Shown here piece by piece: positions 1-9,063 of a DNA stretch of 64,000 nt; within the stretch, counting starts at the first letter, position 1, and each line of letters starts with the position of its first letter. Source of the stretch: Natrinema salsiterrestre (GTDB lineage Archaea > Halobacteriota > Halobacteria > Halobacteriales > Natrialbaceae). The stretch covers positions 59,756 through 123,755 of the forward strand of contig NZ_JAMQOT010000009.1 of NCBI RefSeq assembly GCF_029502005.1. Reading direction: 5' to 3'. The notes under the pieces were generated by a model that worked only from the letters and a program-made list of their open reading frames with translations, had not been told where the DNA came from and ran no database searches. Both the position numbers and the translations under genes were made by a program.

Positions 1-887
1 TGTTCGGCGAGGACGTCGAGGAGTTCGGCGGCAACTTCGGCGAGACGGAGGGACTGTACGAGAAACACGGTCGGAACCGAGTGCGGAATACGCCGCTGTC
101 CGAGATCGGGATCGCGGGAATGGCCCTCGGCGCTGCCGTCGGCGGAATTCGGCCCGTCGCGGAACTGCAGTTTGCTGACTTCGCGGCGACGGCCGGTGAC
201 GAAATCTTCAACCAGATCCCGAAACAGCCCTACGTGAGCGGCGGCCAGATCGAAGCACCGCTCACCATCTTCGCGCCGTCCGGGGCCGGGATCGGTGCAG
301 GCGCACAGCACTCGCAGTCCGTCCACTCCTGGCTCGGCAACGTGCCGGGGTGGGTCGTCGTCACCGCGACGACGCCCTACGATGCGAAGGGATTGTTCAA
401 GAGCGCCATTCGGGACGACAATCCGGTCTTCTTCCTCCCCCACAAGATGTTGAGCGAAACGAAAGGCGAAGTGCCCGAGGAGGAGTACACGCTCCCGCTT
501 GGCGAAGCCGCGGTCGAGGAGGAAGGCGAGGACGTCACCGTCGTGGCGACCCAACTCATGTTCCACCGCGCGAAGGAAGCCGCGGCCGAGGTCGATGCGG
601 ACGTCGAGATCGTCAACCCCCGAACGTTCGCCCCGCTCGACACCGAGACGATCGCCGAGAGCGTCCGGAAGACGGGACGACTGGTCGTCGTCGACGAGAC
701 CGTCGAGCGATACGGGACGCAGGGCCACATCGCGAACGAGATCGTCGAGAACGACTTCTTCAGCCTCGACGCGCCGCCGAAGACCATCGGCGTGAAGGAC
801 ATCCCGATTCCGCTGAGTCCGCCCCTCGAGCAGGAGGCGCTTCCCTCCGCTGACCGGATCGCAGACGGGATCGAATCGCTCTTCTAG
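1..887 (+). CDS. 2-oxoacid (or acetoin/pyruvate) dehydrogenase E1 component, beta subunit, 5'-truncated by window edge
   Basis: The reading frame is open from base 3, so the gene starts left of the window; about 294 residues are visible, against 320-340 for the family. The visible start FGEDVEEFGGNF followed by TPLSEIGIAGMALGAA is the thiamine-diphosphate binding region of E1-beta, and the C-terminal transketolase domain is complete (VVVDETVERYG). With E1-alpha it decarboxylates a 2-oxoacid, or cleaves acetoin, and passes the acyl group to the E2 lipoyl arm. The next gene is the E2. The substrate cannot be read from the sequence. Family assignment is firm. Confidence 0.9.
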   Translation, partial: FGEDVEEFGGNFGETEGLYEKHGRNRVRNTPLSEIGIAGMALGAAVGGIRPVAELQFADFAATAGDEIFNQIPKQPYVSGGQIEAPLTIFAPSGAGIGAGAQHSQSVHSWLGNVPGWVVVTATTPYDAKGLFKSAIRDDNPVFFLPHKMLSETKGEVPEEEYTLPLGEAAVEEEGEDVTVVATQLMFHRAKEAAAEVDADVEIVNPRTFAPLDTETIAESVRKTGRLVVVDETVERYGTQGHIANEIVENDFFSLDAPPKTIGVKDIPIPLSPPLEQEALPSADRIADGIESLF

Positions 888-1032
888 CGACGGTCGACCG
901 GGGAACGCGCTTCTCCGGTCGCCGCTCCTCGTCTCGAGGATCGGAGTCCGACGGAGCGCGGCGACCGGAAACGACGTGAGCGCTCGGCGTCCTGGCACTC
1001 CCGGGCGGAAGGGGGATCGAATTGGGTGAGAG

Positions 1033-1040
1033 TTTAAATA
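1033..1040 (+). promoter_or_regulatory. TATA element of the E2 gene
   Basis: The sequence tttaaata is centred 28 nt before the ATG at 1065. This spacing fits an archaeal promoter making a leaderless transcript, and it favours the ATG at 1065 over the one at 1053. The E2 gene therefore seems to have its own promoter, separate from the E1 genes. Confidence 0.55.
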
Positions 1041-1064
1041 GAAGGGTGACTCATGGTACCAAAT

Positions 1065-2504
1065 ATGGTAGACGTAGTACGCATTCCGAAGCTCGGGCTG
1101 AGTGACTACGGAGATCTCGTCGCCTGGGAGGCCGACACGGGCGATTCAGTGGAGACTGGGGACGTCGTCGCCGTCCTCGAGTCCGATAAGGCAAGCGCCG
1201 AAATCGAGGCTCCCGAAAGCGGCGTCCTGCTCGAACAGTACGTCGAGGAAGGCGAAGAGATCGCTATCGAAGTGGGGAAGCCCCTCGCAGTGATCGGTGA
1301 GGAAGGAGAGGCGGTACCGTCAGTGGCGGAACTCGAGGCCGACGGAGAGAGTGACGAGGGGACGGCGGAAGCCAGTGAGACGGGATCGAATACGGGTACC
1401 GAATCCGGCGACGGTGTAGCAGCCAACGGTGGCGCGGCGACTGCAGACGTCAAGGCGACGCCGCGGGCCAAGCGCCGCGCCAACGAAGCAGACGTAGATC
1501 TGGCGCGAATCGACGGGACCGGGCCCCAGGACGCAGTCACCGAAAGCGATATCGAGGACTTCCTCGAGAGTGGCGACGGAGCGTCGGCGGCGGGCCGCGA
1601 GGAGTCCGACGCTGACACCGCGTCCGCGACGGACGTCAAGGCGACGCCGCGGGCCAAGCGTCGCGCCGAGGAGGACGGCGTCGAGCTGTCTCGAATCGAC
1701 GGAACGGGCCCGCAGGGAGCGATCACCGAGAGCGATGTCGAAGCGGCCACGAGCGGTGCCGATATCGACCGGTCCGACGCGTCGGCGACCGCGAGCGACG
1801 AGACGACCACTGACGGACTCACCGTGACGGAATCGCAGAAGCTCACCGGCGCACGGAAAACGATCGCGGAGCGCCTGAGTCAGAGCGCTCGAGAGAAACC
1901 CCACGTCATGGGGACGCGTGATATCGGCATCGAGCGCCTCGAGGAAGTCAAAGACCGACTCGAGGAGAAGGGAGTCGACGTCTCGCTAAACGATCTCATC
2001 CTCCACTTCGTCGGCCGAACGCTGGAGGATCTCCCCGAGTTCAACGCGCACTTCGAGGACGGCGAACACCGCCTCATCGACGAGATCAACGTCGGCTACG
2101 CGGTCGACAGCGAGCGAGGACTCATGGTACCGGTGATCGACGACGTACCGGATCGCGACCTCGAGGAGCTGGCGTCCGAGCGGCGACGGCTCGTCGAGGC
2201 AATCCTCGAGAACGAACACTCGCCGTCTGATCTTCAGGGAGGTACCTTCACCGTCACCAACGTCGGCGTCTTCGACATGGACGTCTCCTATTCGATCATC
2301 AATCCTCCCCAGGTGGCGATCCTCGCACTCGGCCGACGCAAGCCGATTCCCGTCGAGCGCGACGGTGACGTCGAATTCGAGCGTGCGATCACGTTCAGTC
2401 TCACGATCGATCACCGCGTGCTCGACGGGGCCGACTCGGGCGCATTCCTCGAACGTCTCGCCGAGTACCTCGAGTACCCCGGACGAGCGTTCGACGCCGT
2501 GTGA
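1065..2504 (+). CDS. Dihydrolipoamide acyltransferase (E2) with two peripheral subunit-binding domains
   Basis: E2 is the core of a 2-oxoacid dehydrogenase complex and transfers the acyl group from its lipoyl arm to CoA. The 479-residue protein has an N-terminal lipoyl domain (about 1-76) with the lipoylation motif ESDKASAE, Lys42. Acidic linkers and two near-identical subunit-binding domains follow (about 129-168 and 190-228, both with VKATPRAKRRA and RIDGTGPQ). The catalytic domain runs from about 255 to 479 with DHRVLDG (His450, Asp454). Most E2 proteins carry a single binding domain, so the duplication is unusual. The start at 1065 was chosen because of the TATA spacing; ATG 1053 is possible. 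The E3 most likely to pair with it lies at 25051-26454. Confidence 0.92.
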   Translation: MVDVVRIPKLGLSDYGDLVAWEADTGDSVETGDVVAVLESDKASAEIEAPESGVLLEQYVEEGEEIAIEVGKPLAVIGEEGEAVPSVAELEADGESDEGTAEASETGSNTGTESGDGVAANGGAATADVKATPRAKRRANEADVDLARIDGTGPQDAVTESDIEDFLESGDGASAAGREESDADTASATDVKATPRAKRRAEEDGVELSRIDGTGPQGAITESDVEAATSGADIDRSDASATASDETTTDGLTVTESQKLTGARKTIAERLSQSAREKPHVMGTRDIGIERLEEVKDRLEEKGVDVSLNDLILHFVGRTLEDLPEFNAHFEDGEHRLIDEINVGYAVDSERGLMVPVIDDVPDRDLEELASERRRLVEAILENEHSPSDLQGGTFTVTNVGVFDMDVSYSIINPPQVAILALGRRKPIPVERDGDVEFERAITFSLTIDHRVLDGADSGAFLERLAEYLEYPGRAFDAV

Positions 2505-2571
2505 GCCGGATGCGGCTCGGGACTGGTGCCGAACGAAACGGATGAAGAATCGCCACCCCCGCCGAGGGCCT

Positions 2572-3576
2572 TCAGGCGGGACCGAGGTCGGCGTCCGCGA
2601 GGACCTCCTCGTGGAACCGCTCGTTCTCAGCGGTCCGCTCGGGCGGAAACAGACACATCACGTGATCGACGCCGCGCTCGTCGAGCGCTCGCAGGCGCTC
2701 GCGACACGCCTCCGGCGGGCCCGCGATCGCGAAGCGGTCGCCGAGGTACTCCCACACTTCCTCGCCGATGTCGTCCAGCGCCGCGGCCGCTTCGTCGCCG
2801 TGCTCTTGCATGTCGTGGGCGTCGACGAGCGAGCGCAGGTCGTCGCGAACGTCGCTCGGCGCGTCCTCGACGGAGAAACTGAAGTTGTGATAGGCGATCG
2901 GTTCGATGACCGGCTTGAGCTTCTCGACCGCCTCGGCCCGCGTTTCGGCCACGCAGGTCGGCGTGAGCGTCACGATGTCGAGATCGCCGAGTGACCGCCC
3001 GGCCCGCTCGGCACCCTCTCGGATGTTCGCTAGTCCGAGGGTCTCGACCGTGTCGGGATTCGGCCCGCCGCCGAAGATGACGCCGTCGGCCACCTCGCCG
3101 GCCATCCGAAGCGTCGTCGGCCCCTCGGCGGCGACGTAGACGGTACCGTCTCGCTGCCGGGACTCGAGACGGAACGGTTCGCCGCCGAACGTGACCTCCT
3201 CGCCGCGGAGTAGCCGCCGGAGCTTCTCGGCGCTCTCTGCGAGTTCGTCGACGGTGGCCGGCTGCTCGCCGACCGAGTAGACGGCGCTGTCGCCCGCGCC
3301 GATCCCTAAGACGGTGCGCCCGTCGGCGACCTGATCGAGCGAGGCGATCGCGTTCGCCGTCACGGAGGGATGTCGACTCTTGGGGTTGGTGATTCCAGGT
3401 GCGAGCGTCAGCTCGTCGGTCGCCACCGCACACGCCGTGAGCGTGACGTAGAGGTCGGTGTAGAGCTGCTGGGAGTCGATCGCCCAGAGCGTGTCCCAGC
3501 CCCACCGCTCGAGGGAACGGGCGTACTCGGTCGCGTCGGCGACCGAATCGGTGGCGACGAACCCCCCGAATTTCAT
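2572..3576 (-). CDS. Luciferase-like (LLM) flavin/F420-dependent oxidoreductase
   Basis: The 334-residue protein has the bacterial-luciferase-like TIM-barrel pattern: an N-terminal MKFGGF strand, LAPGITNPKSRHP, and ADGRTVLGIGAGDSA, as in F420-dependent methylene-tetrahydromethanopterin reductase relatives. In haloarchaea F420 is the likely hydride carrier, but the sequence does not settle FMN against F420. Its ATG overlaps the stop of the upstream hyuB-like gene by 4 nt (ATGA), which suggests translational coupling and a role in the same pathway as the hydantoinase/carboxylase-like pair. The substrate is unknown. Confidence 0.82.
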   Translation of the reverse strand: MKFGGFVATDSVADATEYARSLERWGWDTLWAIDSQQLYTDLYVTLTACAVATDELTLAPGITNPKSRHPSVTANAIASLDQVADGRTVLGIGAGDSAVYSVGEQPATVDELAESAEKLRRLLRGEEVTFGGEPFRLESRQRDGTVYVAAEGPTTLRMAGEVADGVIFGGGPNPDTVETLGLANIREGAERAGRSLGDLDIVTLTPTCVAETRAEAVEKLKPVIEPIAYHNFSFSVEDAPSDVRDDLRSLVDAHDMQEHGDEAAAALDDIGEEVWEYLGDRFAIAGPPEACRERLRALDERGVDHVMCLFPPERTAENERFHEEVLADADLGPA

Positions 3577-5252
3577 GAGTTATCGGGCTCGTAGCCGTAG
3601 ACCTCGCGGGCGCGTTCTTCGGTGATCAGCTCCCGCTCGACATCGGCTTCGACGGCCTCGGGGTCGCGATCCTCCGGGTCGCCGTATCCCCCGGGCGTCG
3701 CCGAGACGAGCGTGACCGTCTCGCCGGGCTCGAGCACTCCGGGCCCGTTCGGCGGAACCTCCTTCCCGTCGCTCGAGGAGCCGGTGGTCGCTCGCTTGCC
3801 GGACTTGCCGCCGCGGAAGCCCGACGGGTCGCGGTCGGCCCGACCCGAGGTGAGCGCGAAGTACACCGGCCCGTCCGTCGGGTTGTGGTACGACGTCCGC
3901 ATGGCCGGCCCGGACCGGTGTTCGCCGGCGCCCTCAGTGTCGGGAACCAGGGCGGTCTCCTCCCACCGGAGGGGACTGTAGCGCTCGAACATCTCGATAG
4001 GGGTGTTCTTTCCGTTGTAGGGGAAGTAGACGCCCGGTATCCCATCGTTGTGAGCGCTCGGCGGGAATCCGCCCGCCGTCCCGCCGACGGCGATGAACTC
4101 CTCGCCGTTCTCGTCGGCGCCCGAGAACGGCGCGAGCTGGATGCCGGCCATTTCCGAGAGCGCCGATTCGGGGACCACCTGACCGAGCGCGCGGATGAGC
4201 GCGTCCTCCGCGTGCGAGTAGGTGAGGTGTCGCGCCATCGTCGCCGCCGGCCGATCGCAGTTGAGGATCGATCCCTCCGGCGCAGTCACCTCGATCGGGC
4301 GGAAGAACCCCTCGGCGTTCGGCAGGTCCGGGACGAGCATACACTTCACGATGTACTCGGTGACCGTGACGATGTTCCCGAACGGACAGTTGAGGCCGGC
4401 GTCGACCTGCGACGACGTGCCGTCGAAGTCGACCTCGAGGTCGTCCCCGTCGATCGTCACGGCGACCTGGATGGTGAGATCGTGCTCGTCGACGGTGAAT
4501 TCGGTCGAGTCCTCGTAGGTGCCGTCCGGAAGGTCGGCGAGTTCCTCCCGAAGCGCGCGCTCGGTTCGATCGATGACTTCCTCGGCAACGCGGTCGAACG
4601 TCTCCTTGCCCCGGTCGTCGACGATTTCGCGAACGCGCTCCTCGCCGACAGTGTTGCCCGACCGGAGCGCCTCGAGATCGCCGAGCGCCTGATGGGGGAT
4701 GCGGACGTTACTCCGGATGATGTTGTCGATCGCGTCGTTTCGCTCGCCGCCCTCGTAGAGCTTCGTCGGCGGGATCAAGATGCCCTCCTCGTAGACCTGT
4801 TCGGCGTCGGTCGACCAACCGCCGCGGTTCCCGCCCACGTCGTCGGTGTGGCCGAGGCTCCCGGTGATCCCGACGAGGTCACCGTCGTGGAAGACGGGGT
4901 TCAGGACGACCACGTCCGACAGGTGGCCGCCACCGATCCAGGGATCGTTCGTGATGATGGTATCGCCCGGTTCCAGCGTCTCCGGCGGGAAGTGATCCTC
5001 GAGGATGATCCGCGTCGTTCGCGAGAGCGCGCCCGACAGGACGGGAACCGATTGGTCCGAGAGACCGATCGCGTTCCCGTCGGCGGTCATGACCGCCGTC
5101 GAGGCGTCGGCCGCCTCCCTGATGGAGAAGGAGTAAGCGAGCCGTTCGGCGGCGTCGTACATCTCGTCCGCGGTGGCCTGGAGTCGGTTCCACAGTACTT
5201 GCGTCTCTAAGTCGGCCGATTCGGTCGCGTCGGTGTCGTCTGTCGTGCTCAT
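3573..5252 (-). CDS. Hydantoinase B / acetone carboxylase alpha-type subunit (HyuB family)
   Basis: The 559-residue protein belongs to the HyuB/oxoprolinase family. Diagnostic segments are SFSIREAADAS near the N-terminus, NDPWIGGGHLSDV, GSLGHTDDVGG, and the C-terminal GPGVLEPGETVTL with GGYGDPEDRD. HyuA/HyuB pairs catalyse ATP-dependent hydrolysis of cyclic amides (N-methylhydantoin, 5-oxoproline) or ATP-dependent ketone carboxylation; sequence alone does not say which. It overlaps hyuA upstream and the LLM gene downstream by 4 nt each (ATGA), so the three are probably one translationally coupled unit. Confidence 0.88.
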   Translation of the reverse strand: MSTTDDTDATESADLETQVLWNRLQATADEMYDAAERLAYSFSIREAADASTAVMTADGNAIGLSDQSVPVLSGALSRTTRIILEDHFPPETLEPGDTIITNDPWIGGGHLSDVVVLNPVFHDGDLVGITGSLGHTDDVGGNRGGWSTDAEQVYEEGILIPPTKLYEGGERNDAIDNIIRSNVRIPHQALGDLEALRSGNTVGEERVREIVDDRGKETFDRVAEEVIDRTERALREELADLPDGTYEDSTEFTVDEHDLTIQVAVTIDGDDLEVDFDGTSSQVDAGLNCPFGNIVTVTEYIVKCMLVPDLPNAEGFFRPIEVTAPEGSILNCDRPAATMARHLTYSHAEDALIRALGQVVPESALSEMAGIQLAPFSGADENGEEFIAVGGTAGGFPPSAHNDGIPGVYFPYNGKNTPIEMFERYSPLRWEETALVPDTEGAGEHRSGPAMRTSYHNPTDGPVYFALTSGRADRDPSGFRGGKSGKRATTGSSSDGKEVPPNGPGVLEPGETVTLVSATPGGYGDPEDRDPEAVEADVERELITEERAREVYGYEPDNS

Positions 5253-7321
5253 AGTTCGATGGTGATGTCGTAGTTGTCTGCCACGGTCAGCGTCGAGTCG
5301 GGGTCCGCGACGACCGTCGTCTGATCGGCCTCGACGACGACGGGACCGTCGATCGATTCGTCCGGCGTCAGGTCGTCCCAGCGGTAGACGTCGGTCGCGA
5401 CGCTGCCGTGCTCGCCGCCGAAGTAGACGTCGCGGCTGTCCGGTGCAGCGCTCTCGCCGTCGGGCACGACGAGTCGCGAGGTTTCGGCGTCGCGGTCGCC
5501 CTCGCTGAGTTCGAGCCGGTAGGTGAGGACCTCGACGGGGAACTCCAGGGTTTCGCGGTTGAACGTCTCCTCGTACGTCCGCTCGAAGGCCTCGCGTGCG
5601 ATGTCGGGCGTCACGTCGTCGATGTCGCGTCCCTCGAGTGGGACCTTGATCTCGTGTCCCTGGTCGACGTGGCGCATGTCGAGGCTGAGCGACGCCTCGG
5701 TCTCGTCCGGGTCGATGCCGGCCCGCTCGAGAACGGACGCGGCCTCCTCGCGGAGGGACGCGAACTGCCGTTCGAAGTCATCGGCGGACAGCGTCTCGAG
5801 GACGGCCTGACTCGTCGAACTGGCCTCGTACATGCGGGGCGCTTCGGTGAGCCCGATCGAGGAGCCGACGCCCGCGCCGTACGGGCAGACGACTTCGTCG
5901 ATATCGAGTTTGCGGGCGACTCGGAACGCGTGCGAGGGACCGGCGCCGCCGAGAGCGGTCATCGAAAGCCCGCGCGTATCGAGGCCGCGGGAAGCGGCGT
6001 AGCGTCGGAACGCCGTCGCCATGTTCTCGTTGACGACCTCGAACACGCGCCACGCCGCCTCTGTGATCGACACGTCCAGCGGGTCGGCGAGTTCCTCGCC
6101 GAAGATGGACTCGGTCTTCTCCGCGGCCAGATCCATCCGTCCGCCGTAGAAGTTCTCGGGATTGAGATAGCCGAGTAACAGCGAGGCGTCCGTTACCGTC
6201 GGATCGTCACCGCCCTGATTGTAACAGATCGGGCCGGGATCGGACCCGGACGACTCCGGACCGACCTCGATGAGCCCGACGTCGTTCACGGAGGCGATCG
6301 AGCCCCCACCGGCACCGATCTCCGTCAGGTCGATCAGCGGCGAGACGAGGTCGTAGCCGCTCCCCTCCTTGAACCGGTGAACGCGAGCGACGTCGGCCTT
6401 GTACTTCATCCGCACGTCGCCGTCCTCGATGATCGACCCCTTCGCCGTGGTTCCGCCCATGTCGAACGAGAACACGTCGTCGTTGTCGTGGGTCTCGCCG
6501 AAGATGCGCGAGGCGAGTACGCCCGCGGCCGGTCCGGACTCGACGAGGCTAATCGGCTCCGCCTTCGCCGTTCGCACGTCGACGATACCGCCCGACGACG
6601 TCATCATGTAGACCTCGCCCGCGAACCCGTCCGACGTGAGTTCCGATTGGAGGAACTCGAGGTAGTCCGCGACCACGGGCGCGACGTAGGCGTTGATGAC
6701 CGTCGTCGACGTCCGCTCGTATTCCCTGATGACGGGGACGACCTCCGACGACAGCGAGACGTTCAGGTCGGGGTACTCCTCGGCGATGACGTCCGCCACG
6801 ATCTGCTCGTGCTCGTCGGACTCGTAGGAGTGCAGCAGCGAGACGGCGACGGAATCGACGCCGTGGTCCTCGACCAGTGTCCGCGTCCGTTCGCGGACCT
6901 CCTCACGGTCGAGGGGGTCGACGACCTCGCCCTCGTCGTTCAGGCGCTCGTTCAGCTCGAGACGGCGCTGACGGGGTACCAGCGGATCGGGGTACTCCAT
7001 CTCCCAGTCGAACATATCGTAGCGCGACCCGCGTCGCAGTTCGAGTGTATCTCGTATGCCCGCCGTCGTCAGCAGCCCCGTCGTCGCGCCGGTGCCTTCG
7101 ATGAGCGTGTTCGAGACCAACGTCGTGCCGTGGATGACGGTGTCGAGGTCCTCGAACGCGACGCCGTTCTCGTCGAGAATTCGATGGGCGCCGGTTAGCG
7201 CTCCCTCCGCCGGGTTGGCCGGCGTCGTCGGCTCCTTGTCGACGGTGACTTCGCCGGACTCCCGATCGACCAGCGTGAAGTCCGTGAACGTGCCGCCGAT
7301 GTCCATACCAAGTGTGTACAT
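5249..7321 (-). CDS. Hydantoinase A / acetone carboxylase beta-type subunit (HyuA family)
   Basis: This is the ATP-binding partner of HyuB. The N-terminal segment MYTLGMDIGGTFTDFTLVD is the actin-like nucleotide-binding fold entry, followed by HGTTLVSNTLIEG, the MTSSGGIV segment and FDMGGTTAKGS. I start at ATG 7321 (690 residues) because family members begin just before the DIGGT strand; an in-frame ATG at 7357 would add 12 residues. An AT-rich catatatg stretch about 7355-7362 could be the promoter. It is the first gene of the coupled hyuA-hyuB-LLM set. A fragment of an acetone-carboxylase gamma subunit, a frequent partner of such pairs, is found at 29351-29546. Confidence 0.88.
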   Translation of the reverse strand: MYTLGMDIGGTFTDFTLVDRESGEVTVDKEPTTPANPAEGALTGAHRILDENGVAFEDLDTVIHGTTLVSNTLIEGTGATTGLLTTAGIRDTLELRRGSRYDMFDWEMEYPDPLVPRQRRLELNERLNDEGEVVDPLDREEVRERTRTLVEDHGVDSVAVSLLHSYESDEHEQIVADVIAEEYPDLNVSLSSEVVPVIREYERTSTTVINAYVAPVVADYLEFLQSELTSDGFAGEVYMMTSSGGIVDVRTAKAEPISLVESGPAAGVLASRIFGETHDNDDVFSFDMGGTTAKGSIIEDGDVRMKYKADVARVHRFKEGSGYDLVSPLIDLTEIGAGGGSIASVNDVGLIEVGPESSGSDPGPICYNQGGDDPTVTDASLLLGYLNPENFYGGRMDLAAEKTESIFGEELADPLDVSITEAAWRVFEVVNENMATAFRRYAASRGLDTRGLSMTALGGAGPSHAFRVARKLDIDEVVCPYGAGVGSSIGLTEAPRMYEASSTSQAVLETLSADDFERQFASLREEAASVLERAGIDPDETEASLSLDMRHVDQGHEIKVPLEGRDIDDVTPDIAREAFERTYEETFNRETLEFPVEVLTYRLELSEGDRDAETSRLVVPDGESAAPDSRDVYFGGEHGSVATDVYRWDDLTPDESIDGPVVVEADQTTVVADPDSTLTVADNYDITIEL

Positions 7322-7474
7322 ATATCGTTCGTCTTCGGTGTCCACAGCCGATCGCATATATGTTATGGTGAATGGTAGCAAGAGGCCCCAGTACCGGTGG
7401 GCGAGACGGTCGTCCCTCGGCATGGAACGGCCGGTCTGAAACGAGAGGGTTCTCCGGTTCGCCGCGCAGCGTTT

Positions 7475-8542
7475 TCAGAGACGGTCGTCTTCGATGATCG
7501 CGAGCAGGTCCTCGATCAGCCCCGGAACGGGGTACTGGAACCAGGCGTTGCGGACGTCGTCGCTCGCGCCGGTATCGTACTGGTTGGCGCCCCAACAGCA
7601 GATGGTGAGCATGACGAACGCCGAAAATGCCCGCCAGTAGCGAACGCGTTCGCGGTCGACGGTCCGCCCCGTCCGGCGCTCGTACTCGTCGTAGAACCAT
7701 TCCCGCTCGAGCAGCGAACAGGCGAGTTCGGGCCGCTCGATCGGCTCGACGAGCTTGCCGGCGAAGTACCGGGTGCTCGCGTAGCCCAGATCGAAGAGCG
7801 GATCGCCGACGCGGGCGAACTCCCAGTCGAGCAGGCCGGTGATCCGATCGTCGTCGACGAGGGCGTTTCCGATCCGGAAATCGCCGTGGATCAGCGTCGT
7901 TTCGGGAACTGTCGGTTCGTTCGCGCGGAACCAGCGGATCGCCTCCTCGACTGCCGGTTCTCGTTTTAATTCGGCGGACCGGTAGAGTTCCTCCCAGCGG
8001 TCGATCTCGCGGGAGACCACCTCATCGGGGGATACGTCCTCGACTCCCGGAATCGACGAGCCGTCGATCGAATGAACGCCAGCAGCGGCGTCGACGAACT
8101 GGTTCGGAAGGGTTCGATCCGCCGCGTCCCACGCGTCGTACAGGTCCTGTCGATCCCGCGGATCCCACGTGATCGGCGGCTCTCCCTCGAGGTGCTCCAT
8201 GACGAAGAGGCCGCGTTCGAACGGCCCGCCATCCGCGTCGAACCAGCGGACTCGCGGAACCGGAACGGGTGCATCTTGGCTCGCGACGAGCGTTTCGTAC
8301 TCCGTCTGGATGTCGTTACCGGGGAGCGACGTCGTATCGATATCGTGTTGTAGTTCGTTCTCCGCCCGGAGAACGAGACGTTCGGAGACATCGTCGTCGC
8401 CCTCGCGGTACCGAGCAGTGAACGAGACCGTGTCTCGAGACCACCCTTCGGTGTGCGCGACGATATCGTCGACGGACACCTCGCTGTCAGCGAGCGTGCC
8501 GGAGAGGTACCCCGAAAGCGCGTCAGCGGAGAACTCCGTCAT
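7475..8542 (-). CDS. Aminoglycoside-phosphotransferase-like kinase (ACAD10/11 kinase-domain type)
   Basis: The 355-residue protein carries the phosphotransferase catalytic loop LIHGDFRIGN (about residue 217) and the metal-binding segment LLDWEFARVGDP, within a full APH/choline-kinase fold. Homologues beside acyl-CoA dehydrogenases resemble the kinase domain of the ACAD10/ACAD11 fusion enzymes, which phosphorylate 4-hydroxyacyl-CoAs. Its start overlaps the stop of the upstream DUF6285-like gene by 4 nt, and an acyl-CoA dehydrogenase lies just upstream of that. I infer the kinase acts on a hydroxyacyl-CoA; drug resistance is unlikely. Confidence 0.8.
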   Translation of the reverse strand: MTEFSADALSGYLSGTLADSEVSVDDIVAHTEGWSRDTVSFTARYREGDDDVSERLVLRAENELQHDIDTTSLPGNDIQTEYETLVASQDAPVPVPRVRWFDADGGPFERGLFVMEHLEGEPPITWDPRDRQDLYDAWDAADRTLPNQFVDAAAGVHSIDGSSIPGVEDVSPDEVVSREIDRWEELYRSAELKREPAVEEAIRWFRANEPTVPETTLIHGDFRIGNALVDDDRITGLLDWEFARVGDPLFDLGYASTRYFAGKLVEPIERPELACSLLEREWFYDEYERRTGRTVDRERVRYWRAFSAFVMLTICCWGANQYDTGASDDVRNAWFQYPVPGLIEDLLAIIEDDRL

Positions 8543-9012
8543 TCGTCTCCCTCCCGGCCGAGCATGCCTAACTGCTGGTCGACGCGCGTCCGCAGGAACT
8601 CGTACAGTGGTCGCCGAACGATCGCGGCCCGCTCCCCGTCGAGTTCGTCGTCGATCGCCGCCAATACGTCGTCTGCGGCGGACAGGAGGATTTCTTCGAC
8701 CTCTTCAGTCGACCCGTCCGCGGCGCCTATTTCGCTGTGACCCTCTTCGAGCGCGGCGCGGACGTCGGGCGCATCTATCTCGTTTCGATCGAGCACCGCC
8801 TCGAGCTCGTCCAGGCGATCAGTGAGGGTCCGACGCTGGGTCCGAACGGCCGCCTCCCGGCCGCCGACCTCACCGGCCAGGAACTGGAGCGTCGAGGCCA
8901 TCGAGCCGACCTGGGCGTGGACGAACTCGTCGTCGGTAACGGCGGGTCGGACCTCCTCGCGCGTGAACGTCGCAAATCGGTCCAGTATCAGCTCCGGATC
9001 GAGGTATGGCAT
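8539..9012 (-). CDS. DUF6285-like helical protein linked to the acyl-CoA dehydrogenase/kinase pair
   Basis: The protein has 157 residues, is rich in predicted helix and acidic, and starts MPYLDPELILDRF. The pattern of an N-terminal helix, EEVRPA, then VGSMASTLQFLAGEVGG resembles DUF6285 proteins, which typically sit between an ACAD and an APH-like kinase; that identification is from memory of the family pattern and needs a profile search. The start at 9012 rather than 9063 is supported by an AT-rich element at 9032-9045, 26 nt upstream. It overlaps the kinase gene by 4 nt. Its biochemical role is unknown. Confidence 0.65.
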   Translation of the reverse strand: MPYLDPELILDRFATFTREEVRPAVTDDEFVHAQVGSMASTLQFLAGEVGGREAAVRTQRRTLTDRLDELEAVLDRNEIDAPDVRAALEEGHSEIGAADGSTEEVEEILLSAADDVLAAIDDELDGERAAIVRRPLYEFLRTRVDQQLGMLGREGDE

Positions 9013-9063
9013 ACCGTGGTATAGTACGGTGTTATTACAAATAACTGCGGGTCGAATCGGCAC

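Noticed and set aside
3885..5210. A 441-codon plus-strand frame opposite hyuB.
   Set aside because: It is rich in Arg, Val and Asp in the repetitive way of reverse-complemented haloarchaeal genes, with no domain pattern.
7475..8542. Possible antibiotic-resistance phosphotransferase.
   Set aside because: The APH-like catalytic loop is shared with CoA-linked kinases, and the neighbours (acyl-CoA dehydrogenase, DUF6285-like) point to lipid metabolism.
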